From Pseudomonas fluorescens (GTDB lineage Bacteria > Pseudomonadota > Gammaproteobacteria > Pseudomonadales > Pseudomonadaceae), in assembly GCF_001902145.1 (NCBI RefSeq), contig NZ_MRST01000019.1, positions 1-64,000 on the forward strand: a stretch of 64,000 nucleotides of DNA. The letters are read 5' to 3'. Position numbers and translations under genes: made by a program. Below are positions 1 through 8,153 of this stretch, in pieces (position 1 is the stretch's first letter; each line of letters opens with the position of its first letter). The notes beneath the pieces are model-generated. The model was not told the DNA's origin, did no database searches, and saw nothing but the letters and a program-made list of their open reading frames with translations.

Positions 1-676
1 CGCCCCCACCACCGCCGCGCCCGCTGCTGTTGAGAATCGCCAGCAGGATAGCGCCCACTGGCAAGCCCATGCGATTGCACAGCCACAGCACGCCGATCAG
101 CAGAATAAACAGGCCGATGGAAAAACCGGGATTATCCATGGCGAAGTTCGCATCCGCCACATGAGCCGGCACCGCCAAGGGCTCACCGCCCACCACCTGG
201 ATCATCGCGGCCACGCCGTCGCTGATGCCCTGGCTGAAATTGCCGACCTTGAACTTGGGCAGGATCACCTGGTTGATGATCACCCAGGATTGCGCATCCG
301 TCAGCACGCCTTCCAGGCCATACCCGACTTCGATGCGCAATTGGCGGTCATCACGGGAGACGATCAACAGCGCGCCGTTGTCCTTGCCCTTCTGGCCAAT
401 GCCCCACTGGCGGCCCAATTGATAACCGTAGTCCTCAATGGGCACGCCTTGCAGGTCGGGCACGGTGACCACCACCAGCTGGTCACCCGAGGTTTGCTCC
501 AGCGCTTGCAATTGCTGCGTCAGTTGCTCGCGCACAGCCGGGTTGATCATCTGCGCGCTGTCCACCACCCGCCCGGTCAGCGCCGGGAAGGTCAGCGCCG
601 GGAAGGTCAGCGCCGCCTGGGCCACGCCCACGCAGGCCAACAGCCACAGCGCCAGGCCTATCCGTAATAAACGCAT
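1..676 (-). CDS. TPM-domain (YgcG/Psb32-type) membrane protein, C-terminus cut by window edge
   Basis: Translating the minus strand from ATG 674-676 gives a signal peptide (MRLLRIGLALWLLACVGVAQA), then a TPM domain with VVDSAQMINPAVREQL, GDQLVVVTV, IEDYGYQLGRQWGIG, KDNGALLIVS and RIEVGYGLEGVLTD. A hydrophobic segment (GLFILLIGVLWLC) and the start of a Gly-rich tail follow at the window edge. Such proteins are anchored in the inner membrane with the TPM domain outside the cytoplasm; their biochemical role is unsettled. The gene lies directly downstream of a LemA gene (18-bp gap), a pairing common in Gammaproteobacteria. A 15-bp tandem duplication right after the signal peptide adds an extra LTFPA unit. 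The end of the gene lies outside the window. Confidence 0.85.
   Translation of the reverse strand, partial: MRLLRIGLALWLLACVGVAQAALTFPALTFPALTGRVVDSAQMINPAVREQLTQQLQALEQTSGDQLVVVTVPDLQGVPIEDYGYQLGRQWGIGQKGKDNGALLIVSRDDRQLRIEVGYGLEGVLTDAQSWVIINQVILPKFKVGNFSQGISDGVAAMIQVVGGEPLAVPAHVADANFAMDNPGFSIGLFILLIGVLWLCNRMGLPVGAILLAILNSSGRGGGGG
576..614. repeat. 15-bp tandem duplication in the TPM gene
   Basis: The unit GTCAGCGCCGGGAAG occurs at 576-590 and 591-605, followed by a partial third copy at 606-614. In the protein it reads LTFPA-LTFPA-LT just after the predicted signal peptidase site. The length is a multiple of three, so the frame is kept. Confidence 0.9.
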
Positions 677-694
677 CGACACCTCAGTGCAGCC

Positions 695-1306
695 TTATTT
701 GAACTTCACTTGCGGCGCTTTATCGGCATCGGCGCTGGTGGCTTCAAACGTGGCGCGGATCGGCAAGTCGCTGTACATCACGCTGTGCCACAGGCGGCCC
801 GGGAAGGTGCGGATCTCGGTGTTGTAGGCCTGCACGGCCTGGATAAAGTCACGGCGAGACACGGCGATACGGTTCTCGGTGCCTTCAAGTTGCGATTGCA
901 AGGCCAGGAAGTTCTGGTTGGCCTTCAGGTCCGGGTAACGCTCGGACACCACCATCAAACGGCTGAGTGCGCCACTCAGGCCATCCTGGGCTTGCTGGAA
1001 CTGCTTGAGTTTTTCCGGGTTATCGAGCGTGCTGGCATCCACCTGGATCGAGGTGGCCTTGGCCCGTGCTTCAATCACCGCAGTGAGGGTTTCCTGTTCG
1101 TGGGCGGCATACGCCTTCACCGTTTCCACCAGGTTGGGGATCAGGTCGGCACGGCGCTGGTACTGGTTCTGCACCTGGCCCCAGGCGGCCTTGGCCTGTT
1201 CGTCCAGGGTCGGGATGTTGTTGATGCCGCAACCGCTCAGCACGCTGCTGATCAGTAACAGCGCCGCAGCCTTGAAGCCCCAGCGATAAGTGTGTGCTGC
1301 TTGCAT
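695..1306 (-). CDS. LemA family lipoprotein
   Basis: A 203-aa protein. The ATG at 1304-1306 is preferred over an upstream in-frame start because GGAGAA stands just before it and it gives a clean lipoprotein signal ending in the lipobox LSGC (Cys26). The family core follows: NNIPTLDEQAKAAWGQVQNQYQRR is interrupted here only by my reading limit, then RADLIPNLVETVKAYAAHE, ERYPDLKANQNF, LEGTENRIAVSRRDF and a C-terminal FEA segment. LemA proteins are helical envelope proteins of unclear function that often accompany TPM-domain proteins, as here. The product is probably anchored to a membrane by a lipidated Cys. Whether it stays in the inner or goes to the outer membrane cannot be decided from the sequence. 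Confidence 0.88.
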   Translation of the reverse strand: MQAAHTYRWGFKAAALLLISSVLSGCGINNIPTLDEQAKAAWGQVQNQYQRRADLIPNLVETVKAYAAHEQETLTAVIEARAKATSIQVDASTLDNPEKLKQFQQAQDGLSGALSRLMVVSERYPDLKANQNFLALQSQLEGTENRIAVSRRDFIQAVQAYNTEIRTFPGRLWHSVMYSDLPIRATFEATSADADKAPQVKFK

Positions 1307-1551
1307 GGTGTTTCTCCTGCCCGATCTTGATGGAATGTGACGACTAACCCTATAAACCACGCGCTTGGGGCATAATCCGCCACCACTGGAATGCTTCGAG
1401 CCAATCAGCTACAAAGATGCCCAGCGCGAAAAAGAGTTCAGAGTGTGCTGCATTTATCTGAACAACACCCGAACAACAATAGACGTTCCCCACATTTTGG
1501 TTGGCCGACAGCATCGCTTGAATGCTGCGCAATAGCCGAAAAAGGATATTC

Positions 1552-3843
1552 ATGAAGAAGCTGTGTTTGCTCGGCCTTGTTGCCACTCTGGCCACTCACC
1601 CCGTATGGGCAGAAACAAAGCCTGCTGCGCTTAACGACAAGGACGCCTTCGTCAGCGACCTGCTCAAGCAAATGACCCTGGATGAGAAGATCGGCCAATT
1701 GCGCCTGATCAGCATCGGCCCGGAAATGCCCCGGGAGCTGATCCGCCAGGAAATCGCCGCCGGCCGCATCGGTGGCACGTTCAACTCCATCACCCGCCCG
1801 GAAAACCGTCCGATGCAGGACGCGGCCATGCGCAGCCGCTTGAAGATCCCCATGTTCTTCGCCTACGACGTGATCCACGGCCACCGCACCATTTTCCCGA
1901 TCAGCCTGGCCCTGGCCTCCAGCTGGGACATGGACGCCATCGGCCGCTCCGGGCGCATCGCCGCCCAGGAAGCCGCTGCCGACAGCCTCGACATCACGTT
2001 TGCGCCGATGGTCGATATCTCCCGCGACCCACGCTGGGGCCGCACCTCCGAAGGTTTCGGTGAAGACACCTACCTGGTGTCACGCATTGCCGAAGTCATG
2101 GTCAAGGCGTTCCAGGGCACCAGCCCTGCGAATGCCGACAGCCTCATGGCCAGCGTCAAGCACTTCGCTCTCTATGGCGCGGTGGAAGGCGGGCGCGACT
2201 ACAACGTGGTCGACATGAGCCCGGTCAAGATGTACCAGGACTACCTGCCGCCCTACCACGCGGCGATCAAGGCCGGCTCCGGCGGCGTGATGGTGGCGCT
2301 CAACTCGATCAACGGCGTGCCTGCCACGGCCAACACCTGGCTGATGAACGACCTGCTGCGCAAGGACTGGGGCTTCAAGGGCCTGACCGTCAGCGACCAC
2401 GGCGCGATCGTCGAGCTGATCAAGCACGGCGTGGCCAAGGACGGGCGTGAAGCCGCCAAGCTGGCGATCAAGGCCGGCATCGACATGAGCATGAACGACT
2501 CGCTGTACGGCAAGGAATTGCCTGGGTTGCTCAAGTCCGGCGAGATCCAGCAGAGCGACATCGACAACGCCGTGCGCGAAGTGCTCGGCGCCAAGTACGA
2601 CATGGGCCTGTTCAAGGACCCGTACCTGCGCATCGGCAAGGCCGAGGATGACCCGGTCGACACCTACGCCGACAGCCGCCTGCACCGCACCGAGGCCCGC
2701 GACATTGCGCGTCGCAGCCTGGTGTTGCTGAAAAACCACAACGACACCCTGCCGCTGAAAAAATCCGCGACCATTGCCCTGGTCGGCCCGCTGGCCAAGG
2801 CACCCATCGACATGATGGGCAGTTGGGCTGCTGCCGGCCGGCCTGCGCAGTCGGTGACCCTGCTCGACGGCATGAACGCCGTGATCGGCGAAAAAGGCAA
2901 AGTCATCTATGCCCGTGGCGCCAACATCACCGGCGACAAAGCGGTGCTCGACTACCTCAACTTCCTCAACTTCGATGCCCCGGAAGTGGTGGACGACCCG
3001 CGCCCTGCCCAGGTGCTGATTGACGAAGCGGTGAAGGCGGCGAAGAACGCCGACGTTATCGTCGCGGCGGTGGGCGAGTCCCGTGGCATGTCCCACGAGT
3101 CGTCGAGCCGCACCGACCTGAACATCCCGCAAAGCCAGCGCGACTTGATCAAGGCCCTCAAAGCCACCGGCAAACCGCTGGTGCTGGTGCTGATGAACGG
3201 CCGTCCGCTGTCGATTCTCGAAGAGAACCAACAGGCCGATGCGATCCTGGAAACCTGGTTCGCCGGCACCGAAGGCGGCAACGCCATTGCCGACGTGCTG
3301 TTCGGCGACTACAACCCATCGGGCAAGCTACCGATCACCTTCCCGCGTTCGGTGGGGCAGATTCCGACCTACTACAACCACCTGACCATCGGCCGACCGT
3401 TCACCCCAGGCAAGCCGGGCAACTACACCTCGCAGTACTTCGATGACACCACCGGTCCCCTGTTTCCGTTTGGCTATGGCCTGAGCTACACCACGTTCAG
3501 CCTGTCGGACATGGCGCTGTCGTCCACCACGCTGAACAAGACCGGCAAGCTCGACGCCAGCGTCACCGTGAAGAACACCGGCAAGGTCGATGGCGAAACG
3601 GTTGTGCAGTTGTATATCCAGGACGTGGCCGGCTCGATGATCCGCCCGATCAAGGAGCTGAAGAACTTCCAGAAGGTCATGCTCAAGGCCGGCGAAGCGC
3701 GCACGCTGCACTTCACCATCACCGAGGACGAGCTGAAGTTCTACAACAGCCAGCTCAAGTTCGCGGCGGAACCGGGTGAGTTCAATGTGCAGATCGGGCT
3801 GGACTCCCAGGATGTGCAGCAACAAACCTTCGAACTGCTCTGA
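1552..3843 (+). CDS. bglX: Periplasmic beta-glucosidase, GH3
   Basis: A 763-aa exported glycoside hydrolase, close to the usual BglX length. The ATG at 1552 (preceded by AAAGGA) is chosen over an in-frame ATG at 1522 because it begins a normal signal peptide, MKKLCLLGLVATLATHPVWA. GH3 landmarks run in order: QMTLDEKIGQL near the start, KHFALYGAVEGGRDYN (substrate binding), and GLTVSDHGAI with the predicted nucleophile Asp282. The C-terminal (alpha/beta) sandwich and fibronectin-III-like domain follow (GYGLSYTTF, QLYIQDVAGS). It should release terminal glucose from beta-glucosides or oligosaccharides in the periplasm. It stands alone, divergent from lemA, and a REPIN follows its stop. Confidence 0.93.
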   Translation: MKKLCLLGLVATLATHPVWAETKPAALNDKDAFVSDLLKQMTLDEKIGQLRLISIGPEMPRELIRQEIAAGRIGGTFNSITRPENRPMQDAAMRSRLKIPMFFAYDVIHGHRTIFPISLALASSWDMDAIGRSGRIAAQEAAADSLDITFAPMVDISRDPRWGRTSEGFGEDTYLVSRIAEVMVKAFQGTSPANADSLMASVKHFALYGAVEGGRDYNVVDMSPVKMYQDYLPPYHAAIKAGSGGVMVALNSINGVPATANTWLMNDLLRKDWGFKGLTVSDHGAIVELIKHGVAKDGREAAKLAIKAGIDMSMNDSLYGKELPGLLKSGEIQQSDIDNAVREVLGAKYDMGLFKDPYLRIGKAEDDPVDTYADSRLHRTEARDIARRSLVLLKNHNDTLPLKKSATIALVGPLAKAPIDMMGSWAAAGRPAQSVTLLDGMNAVIGEKGKVIYARGANITGDKAVLDYLNFLNFDAPEVVDDPRPAQVLIDEAVKAAKNADVIVAAVGESRGMSHESSSRTDLNIPQSQRDLIKALKATGKPLVLVLMNGRPLSILEENQQADAILETWFAGTEGGNAIADVLFGDYNPSGKLPITFPRSVGQIPTYYNHLTIGRPFTPGKPGNYTSQYFDDTTGPLFPFGYGLSYTTFSLSDMALSSTTLNKTGKLDASVTVKNTGKVDGETVVQLYIQDVAGSMIRPIKELKNFQKVMLKAGEARTLHFTITEDELKFYNSQLKFAAEPGEFNVQIGLDSQDVQQQTFELL

Positions 3844-3855
3844 TCTGAAGCTGTA

Positions 3856-3955
3856 TGTAGGAGCGAGCTTGCTCGCGAAAAACTCACAAGCGCCGCGTTC
3901 ATTCAGAAAGCCCGCGTTATCGTTGACGTTTTTCGCGAGCAAGCTCGCTCCTACA
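3856..3955. repeat. REPIN, GTAGGAGCGAGCTTGCTCGCGAA family (copy A)
   Basis: Two REP sequences in inverted orientation (TGTAGGAGCGAGCTTGCTCG and its complement) flank about 55 bp of spacer. The spacer is nearly identical to those at 17631, 32743, 37165 and 46724, including CGCCGCGTTCATTCAG and CGCGTTATCGTTGACG. Confidence 0.95.
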
Positions 3956-3974
3956 TTGGATTGAGGTGACCCGC

Positions 3975-5132
3975 CTAGCCGCGCCGATCCAGCAAATTGA
4001 CTACCAACCGATCAATCCAGCCCCACACCCGCTGCTTCACCCGCCGCCACAAAGGCCGCGCCTTCCATGCCTCCAGGCTCACCACCTGGCTTTGGGCAAA
4101 GTCCGCCTCGAAACTACCCACCACAGCCGCCGTCAGTTGCGGGTCCAGCGCTTCCAGGTTGGCTTCCAGGTTGAAGCGCAGATTCCAGTGATCGAAATTG
4201 CACGAACCGATGCTCACCCAATCGTCCACCAGCACCATCTTCAGGTGCAAAAAGCACGGCTGGTATTCGAAGATCTGCACCCCTGAACGCAGCAGGCGCG
4301 GGTAATAACGGTGCCCGGCGTAACGCACCGACGGGTGATCGGTGCGCGGGCCGGTGAGCAACAAACGCACGTCCACACCGCGCCCTGCCGCCCGGCGCAA
4401 GGCGCGGCGCACGCTCCAGGTTGGCAGGAAGTACGGGGTCGCCAGCCAGATACGCCCCTTGCTGCTGTTCAAAGCGCGAATCAACGATTGCAGGATGTCA
4501 CGGTGCTGACGCGCATCGGCATACGCCACACGGCCCAGCCCCGGCCCGGTGGCGGGCACCTTGGGCAAGCGAGGCAAACCGAAATGGGTCGCCGGTTTCC
4601 ATTCACGGCGCGCGGCGTTAGCGTGCCATTGCCGGTCGAACAGGGCCTGCCAGTCCAGCACCAGCGGGCCGCTGATCTGCACCATCACTTCATGCCAGTC
4701 GGCGGTGTCTTGCCCCGGCGTCCAGAACTCGTCGGTGACACCGGTGCCGCCGACCACCGCAATGCGCTGGTCGATCAGCAGCAGCTTGCGATGGTCGCGA
4801 TACAGGTTGCGCATCCAGCGCCGCCAGTTCAGGCGGTTGTAAAAGCGCAGCGCCACGCCGGCATCGGTCAAGCGCTTGCGCAGCCCCAGGGTAAACGCCA
4901 GGCTGCCGTAATCGTCGAACAGGCAACGCACCTGCACGCCGCGTTCGGCGGCCAGCACCAGTGCCTGCACCATGGCCTCGGCGCAGGCCCCGGCTTCGAC
5001 CAGGTATAATTCAAGGTCAACCTGCTGCTCGGCCCGGGCGATACCTACCAGCATCTGCGGGAAGAAATTCGGCCCGTCGATCAGCAATTCGAACTGATTG
5101 GCGCTGCGCCACGGGAACACCGCGCCGCTCAT
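3975..5132 (-). CDS. Cardiolipin synthase-type phospholipase D protein (ClsB-like)
   Basis: A 385-aa protein with two HKD motifs: HRKLLLID (His114, Lys116, Asp121) and HLKMVLVD near residues 297-304. These define the phospholipase D superfamily. The sequence GPNFFPQMLVGIARAEQQVDLELYLVE at the N-terminus and GSCNFDHWN after the second HKD motif fit the ClsB branch, which joins phosphatidylglycerol with a second phospholipid to form cardiolipin at the inner membrane. There is no N-terminal transmembrane hairpin, as expected for ClsB rather than ClsA. The start lies 1 bp beyond the stop of the upstream YceI gene, so the two are probably translated from one mRNA. Confidence 0.87.
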   Translation of the reverse strand: MSGAVFPWRSANQFELLIDGPNFFPQMLVGIARAEQQVDLELYLVEAGACAEAMVQALVLAAERGVQVRCLFDDYGSLAFTLGLRKRLTDAGVALRFYNRLNWRRWMRNLYRDHRKLLLIDQRIAVVGGTGVTDEFWTPGQDTADWHEVMVQISGPLVLDWQALFDRQWHANAARREWKPATHFGLPRLPKVPATGPGLGRVAYADARQHRDILQSLIRALNSSKGRIWLATPYFLPTWSVRRALRRAAGRGVDVRLLLTGPRTDHPSVRYAGHRYYPRLLRSGVQIFEYQPCFLHLKMVLVDDWVSIGSCNFDHWNLRFNLEANLEALDPQLTAAVVGSFEADFAQSQVVSLEAWKARPLWRRVKQRVWGWIDRLVVNLLDRRG

Positions 5133-5133
5133 G

Positions 5134-5715
5134 TCAGCGCGCCGTGAAGATCAGCACCGCACCCACCGGCACCGACAAACTGATCGACTTGAGCCCCGCC
5201 GCCTTGCGCAAGGTAGCCACGCCGGGCGCCAGGTCGAAATCTTCGGCATGCAGCACCACCGGCTCCAGGGTTACCACCTGGAAACGCCGCTCATCCAGGC
5301 GCGTGGCCAGCAGTTCGGCGCTGTAGGTCTGGGTCTTGCCGTGCAGCGTGACGCTCAAGGGCAAGCGCAATTCCAACTGCGCGCCGGACGCCAGGTCATT
5401 GATGGGCTGCAGATTGATTTGCGCACTGATCTGCGCTTCGGGGAAGGTCTTGATCTCGAACAGCTCTTTACGCATACGCTCGTCGCGCAGCGGGATGCCG
5501 CTGTTGATTGAGTCCAGCTCGACTTCCAGCCGCGCCGCGCCTTTGGCGTCGACCTTGCCATGCAGCACCAGGAAGCGCTGGACTTCAGCCATCTCGGTGT
5601 TTTTGGTGGTGACGAAGGACAGGCGTGAGGATTCGTTATCCAGGTACCAGTCGGCGTGGGCGGGCACGGCAGCACAGGTCAGCAGCGCGAGGACCAGAGG
5701 TTTGACATTGAACAT
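5134..5715 (-). CDS. YceI family periplasmic lipid-binding-like protein
   Basis: A 193-aa exported protein. The signal peptide MFNVKPLVLALLTCAAVPAHA is followed by DWYLDNESSRLSFVTTKN, the typical first strand of the YceI lipocalin-like barrel. Later motifs are RDERMRKELFEIKTFPEA and LSVTLHGKTQTY. Family members bind polyisoprenoid or amphiphilic ligands in the periplasm; the ligand here is unknown. It is the first gene of a two-gene unit with the cardiolipin synthase-like gene. Confidence 0.88.
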   Translation of the reverse strand: MFNVKPLVLALLTCAAVPAHADWYLDNESSRLSFVTTKNTEMAEVQRFLVLHGKVDAKGAARLEVELDSINSGIPLRDERMRKELFEIKTFPEAQISAQINLQPINDLASGAQLELRLPLSVTLHGKTQTYSAELLATRLDERRFQVVTLEPVVLHAEDFDLAPGVATLRKAAGLKSISLSVPVGAVLIFTAR

Positions 5716-5781
5716 AAAGACTCGTGGGGCAAAAAACCTGGGCGAACCTTAAGCGCAATCTCACAACCGGCGCAAATTCAA

Positions 5782-5870
5782 TGTGGGAGCTGGCTTGCCT
5801 GCGATGGCGGTGTATCAGTCAACCATTTCTCGCCTGGCAGACCGCTATCGCAGGCAAGCCAGCTCCCACA
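5782..5870. repeat. REPIN, GTGGGAGCTGGCTTGCCTGCGAT family (copy a)
   Basis: TGTGGGAGCTGGCTTGCCTG at the left end pairs with its inverted copy ending AGCTCCCACA. The spacer includes GGCGGTGTATCAGTC and GGCAGACCGC. It lies between the YceI promoter side and the end of the iclR gene. Confidence 0.93.
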
Positions 5871-5886
5871 GGGTTTTGCAGTGTTT

Positions 5887-6645
5887 TCATACAAGCGTTC
5901 GCTGCACTTCGCAGACCGCCTGTTCAAGGCTGGCCATATGCAAATTCAACACCCGCTCCACCGGCGCCTGATGCATCGGCCAATGCAATGCCATGCTCCC
6001 CACCAAGCGGCCATTGGCACGCACCGGCAGCGCCACCGCCCGGATCAGGAAGGGCAAACGCACCGGGTATTCCCAATAGCCCTCGGTACGCTGGCCGAAG
6101 CCCTGATGCTGCGTTTGCTCGCATGCGCGATAGTGCTCGTCTGCCGCCACATGATTGCGGCCTGCCAGGCGCTGTACTTCTTCAGCCGGCAATTGCGTCA
6201 GGCAGGCCTTGCCCATCGCCGAGTGGAACAGGCTGGCGTACTGGCCGACGATCTGGCAGTTGTTCGGGTACAGCTTGCGCAACACGCTGGGGATCGCGCT
6301 TTCCATGACCTCCAGGCGCTCGCCATCGAAGCACGACAAGTCCACCACCAGCCCGGTGCGCTCGCTGAGTTCCAGCAACCAGGGCGCGGCGCTCTCCACC
6401 ACCTGGCGCTTGAAGCGTTGCTGGGTATCGCCGAACAAGCGCCGGGCACGCAGGCGGTAACGCCGATCACTCAGGCCCCGATAGACCCAGCCCTGCTCCT
6501 GCAAGGTCAGCAACATGCGCGACACCGTGGCCTTGGGCAAGCGGGTGAGGTAGTGCAGCTCTTCCAGCCCCAGGGCCTGGTGCTCGCCCAGCAACTCGAC
6601 GATTGCCAGAGCGCGCTCAACCGAGCGTACGGTGCCTGTCTCCAT
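5887..6645 (-). CDS. IclR family transcriptional regulator
   Basis: A 252-aa protein with an N-terminal winged helix (RSVERALAIVELLGEH, LTRLPKATVSRMLLTLQEQGW) and an IclR effector domain (LVVDLSCFDGERLEVME, FHSAMGKACL, LIRAVALPVRANGRLVGSMAL). The ATG at 6645 has AGGGAG upstream. It lies 65 bp downstream of, and in the same direction as, the amidase gene. It is therefore likely the local regulator of the amidase, MHS transporter and M20 hydrolase genes. No ligand can be inferred from sequence alone. Confidence 0.87.
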   Translation of the reverse strand: METGTVRSVERALAIVELLGEHQALGLEELHYLTRLPKATVSRMLLTLQEQGWVYRGLSDRRYRLRARRLFGDTQQRFKRQVVESAAPWLLELSERTGLVVDLSCFDGERLEVMESAIPSVLRKLYPNNCQIVGQYASLFHSAMGKACLTQLPAEEVQRLAGRNHVAADEHYRACEQTQHQGFGQRTEGYWEYPVRLPFLIRAVALPVRANGRLVGSMALHWPMHQAPVERVLNLHMASLEQAVCEVQRTLV

Positions 6646-6710
6646 GTTCGATCTCCCTGTTGCCGGTGGATGATCTTTTTTTCACAGCAAGATACAGGCC
6701 CGGTTACCGC

Positions 6711-8153
6711 TCAGCGGGTCGTTGCAAGGCACGCCGGTGGCCGGCGTTGTACCCATTGGGTCAGCTGTTCATGGGCGTAAGCCAATTGCAGCACGGCCCT
6801 GTCGGCCTGGGCCGGGCCAATGATTTGCAGGCCCATGGGCAAGCCCTGGGGGTTGAAACCCACGGGGATGCTCATGCTCGGCAAACCGGCGAGGGTCGGG
6901 CCGATCACCACCTCCATCCAACGGTGATAGGTGTCCATTTCACGCCCGCCGACGAGGCGCGGCCAAGGCTGTTGTGCATCGAAAGGGAACACCTGGGCAG
7001 TGGGCAACAGCAGGAAATCGTAACGTTCAAACAACTTGGCCAAGGCGCGGTACCACTCACTGCGATCCACCGACGCCTGGTAAACCTGGTGGGCACTCAA
7101 GCCCTGGCCGCCCTCCACTTCCCACTGGGCCTCGGGTTTGAGCAGGGCGCGTTTTTGCGGGTTGGCGTAGGCCGCGCCGAGGTTTCCGTGCACCAGCCAA
7201 TGGCGGTGTACCAACCAGCAGCGCCACAGGCGCGCCATGGAAAAGTCCGTTTGGCAGCTGTGCACTTCACAGCCCAACCTGGCGAAATCATCCAGCGCCG
7301 CTTCGCACAGGCTCATCACCCCATCATCCATCGGCAGATAACCGTTGTAGTCCCCCAGCCAACCGAGGCGCGCGCCCTTGAAGTCGCGCTGCAACGGCTG
7401 GCCCAGCACCGCCGGGTCGCCCTGGGAGGACAGCGGCGTGCGGGGGTCGTAACCGGCCTGGATGCTCAGCAACCGCGCCACATCCGTCACGCTGCGCCCC
7501 ATCGGGCCTTCGGTGCCCAGTTGCTGCACGAACAGTTCCGGCATCGGGCCGTGGGGCACCCGCCCCTGGGAGGGGCGCAAGCCGAACACGTTGTTGAATG
7601 CCGCCGGGTTGCGCAGCGAGCCCATCATGTCGCTGCCGTCGGCCACCGGCAGCATGCGTAGCGCCAGGGCCACCGCCGCTCCGCCACTGCTACCGCCGGC
7701 CGCCAGGCGCGGGTCATAGGCATTGCCGGTGGTGCCGAACAGCGTGTTGTAGGTATGGGAGCCCAGGCCGAACTCCGGCACGTTGGTCTTGCCGATGATG
7801 ATCGCGCCACTGGCCCGCACCCGCGCCACACTGATGGCGTCTTCGCCCGGCACATGCTCGGCGAACAACGGCGAGCCCAAGGTGGTGCGCAAGCCCCGGG
7901 TGGCCGCCAGGTCCTTGATGGCCTGGGGCATGCCATGCATCCAGCCACGGGAATGGCCCCGGTCCAACTCACGGTCACACGCCCTCGCCTCGGCCAGCAC
8001 CGCCTCGCTGTCGCGCAACGACACCAGCGCATTCACGCCAGGGTTAAAGCGCTGGATCTGCATCAGGTACGCCTGCATCACCTCTTCGCACGACACCTGC
8101 CGCCCGTGAATGGCCCGCGACAGTTCAGTGGCATCCCAATCAACAATACTCAA
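6711..8153 (-). CDS. Amidase signature family hydrolase
   Basis: A 480-aa amidase with the family's Ser-cisSer-Lys triad: Lys80 in QAIKDLAAT, Ser155 in GGSSGG, and Ser179 in MGSLRNP, exactly 24 residues on as in known amidases. The start is read as TTG at 8151-8153, behind AGAGGTGA. It overlaps the stop of the transporter gene as TTGA, which suggests translational coupling. In-frame ATGs further upstream would place the start deep inside the transporter gene. The substrate is unknown; the neighbours (MHS transporter, M20 hydrolase, IclR regulator) suggest catabolism of an imported amide or N-acyl compound. Confidence 0.85.
   Translation of the reverse strand: MSIVDWDATELSRAIHGRQVSCEEVMQAYLMQIQRFNPGVNALVSLRDSEAVLAEARACDRELDRGHSRGWMHGMPQAIKDLAATRGLRTTLGSPLFAEHVPGEDAISVARVRASGAIIIGKTNVPEFGLGSHTYNTLFGTTGNAYDPRLAAGGSSGGAAVALALRMLPVADGSDMMGSLRNPAAFNNVFGLRPSQGRVPHGPMPELFVQQLGTEGPMGRSVTDVARLLSIQAGYDPRTPLSSQGDPAVLGQPLQRDFKGARLGWLGDYNGYLPMDDGVMSLCEAALDDFARLGCEVHSCQTDFSMARLWRCWLVHRHWLVHGNLGAAYANPQKRALLKPEAQWEVEGGQGLSAHQVYQASVDRSEWYRALAKLFERYDFLLLPTAQVFPFDAQQPWPRLVGGREMDTYHRWMEVVIGPTLAGLPSMSIPVGFNPQGLPMGLQIIGPAQADRAVLQLAYAHEQLTQWVQRRPPACLATTR

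Noticed and set aside
2080..3231. A 383-codon minus-strand frame inside bglX
   Set aside because: Composition typical of a shadow frame; bglX is a complete GH3 gene.
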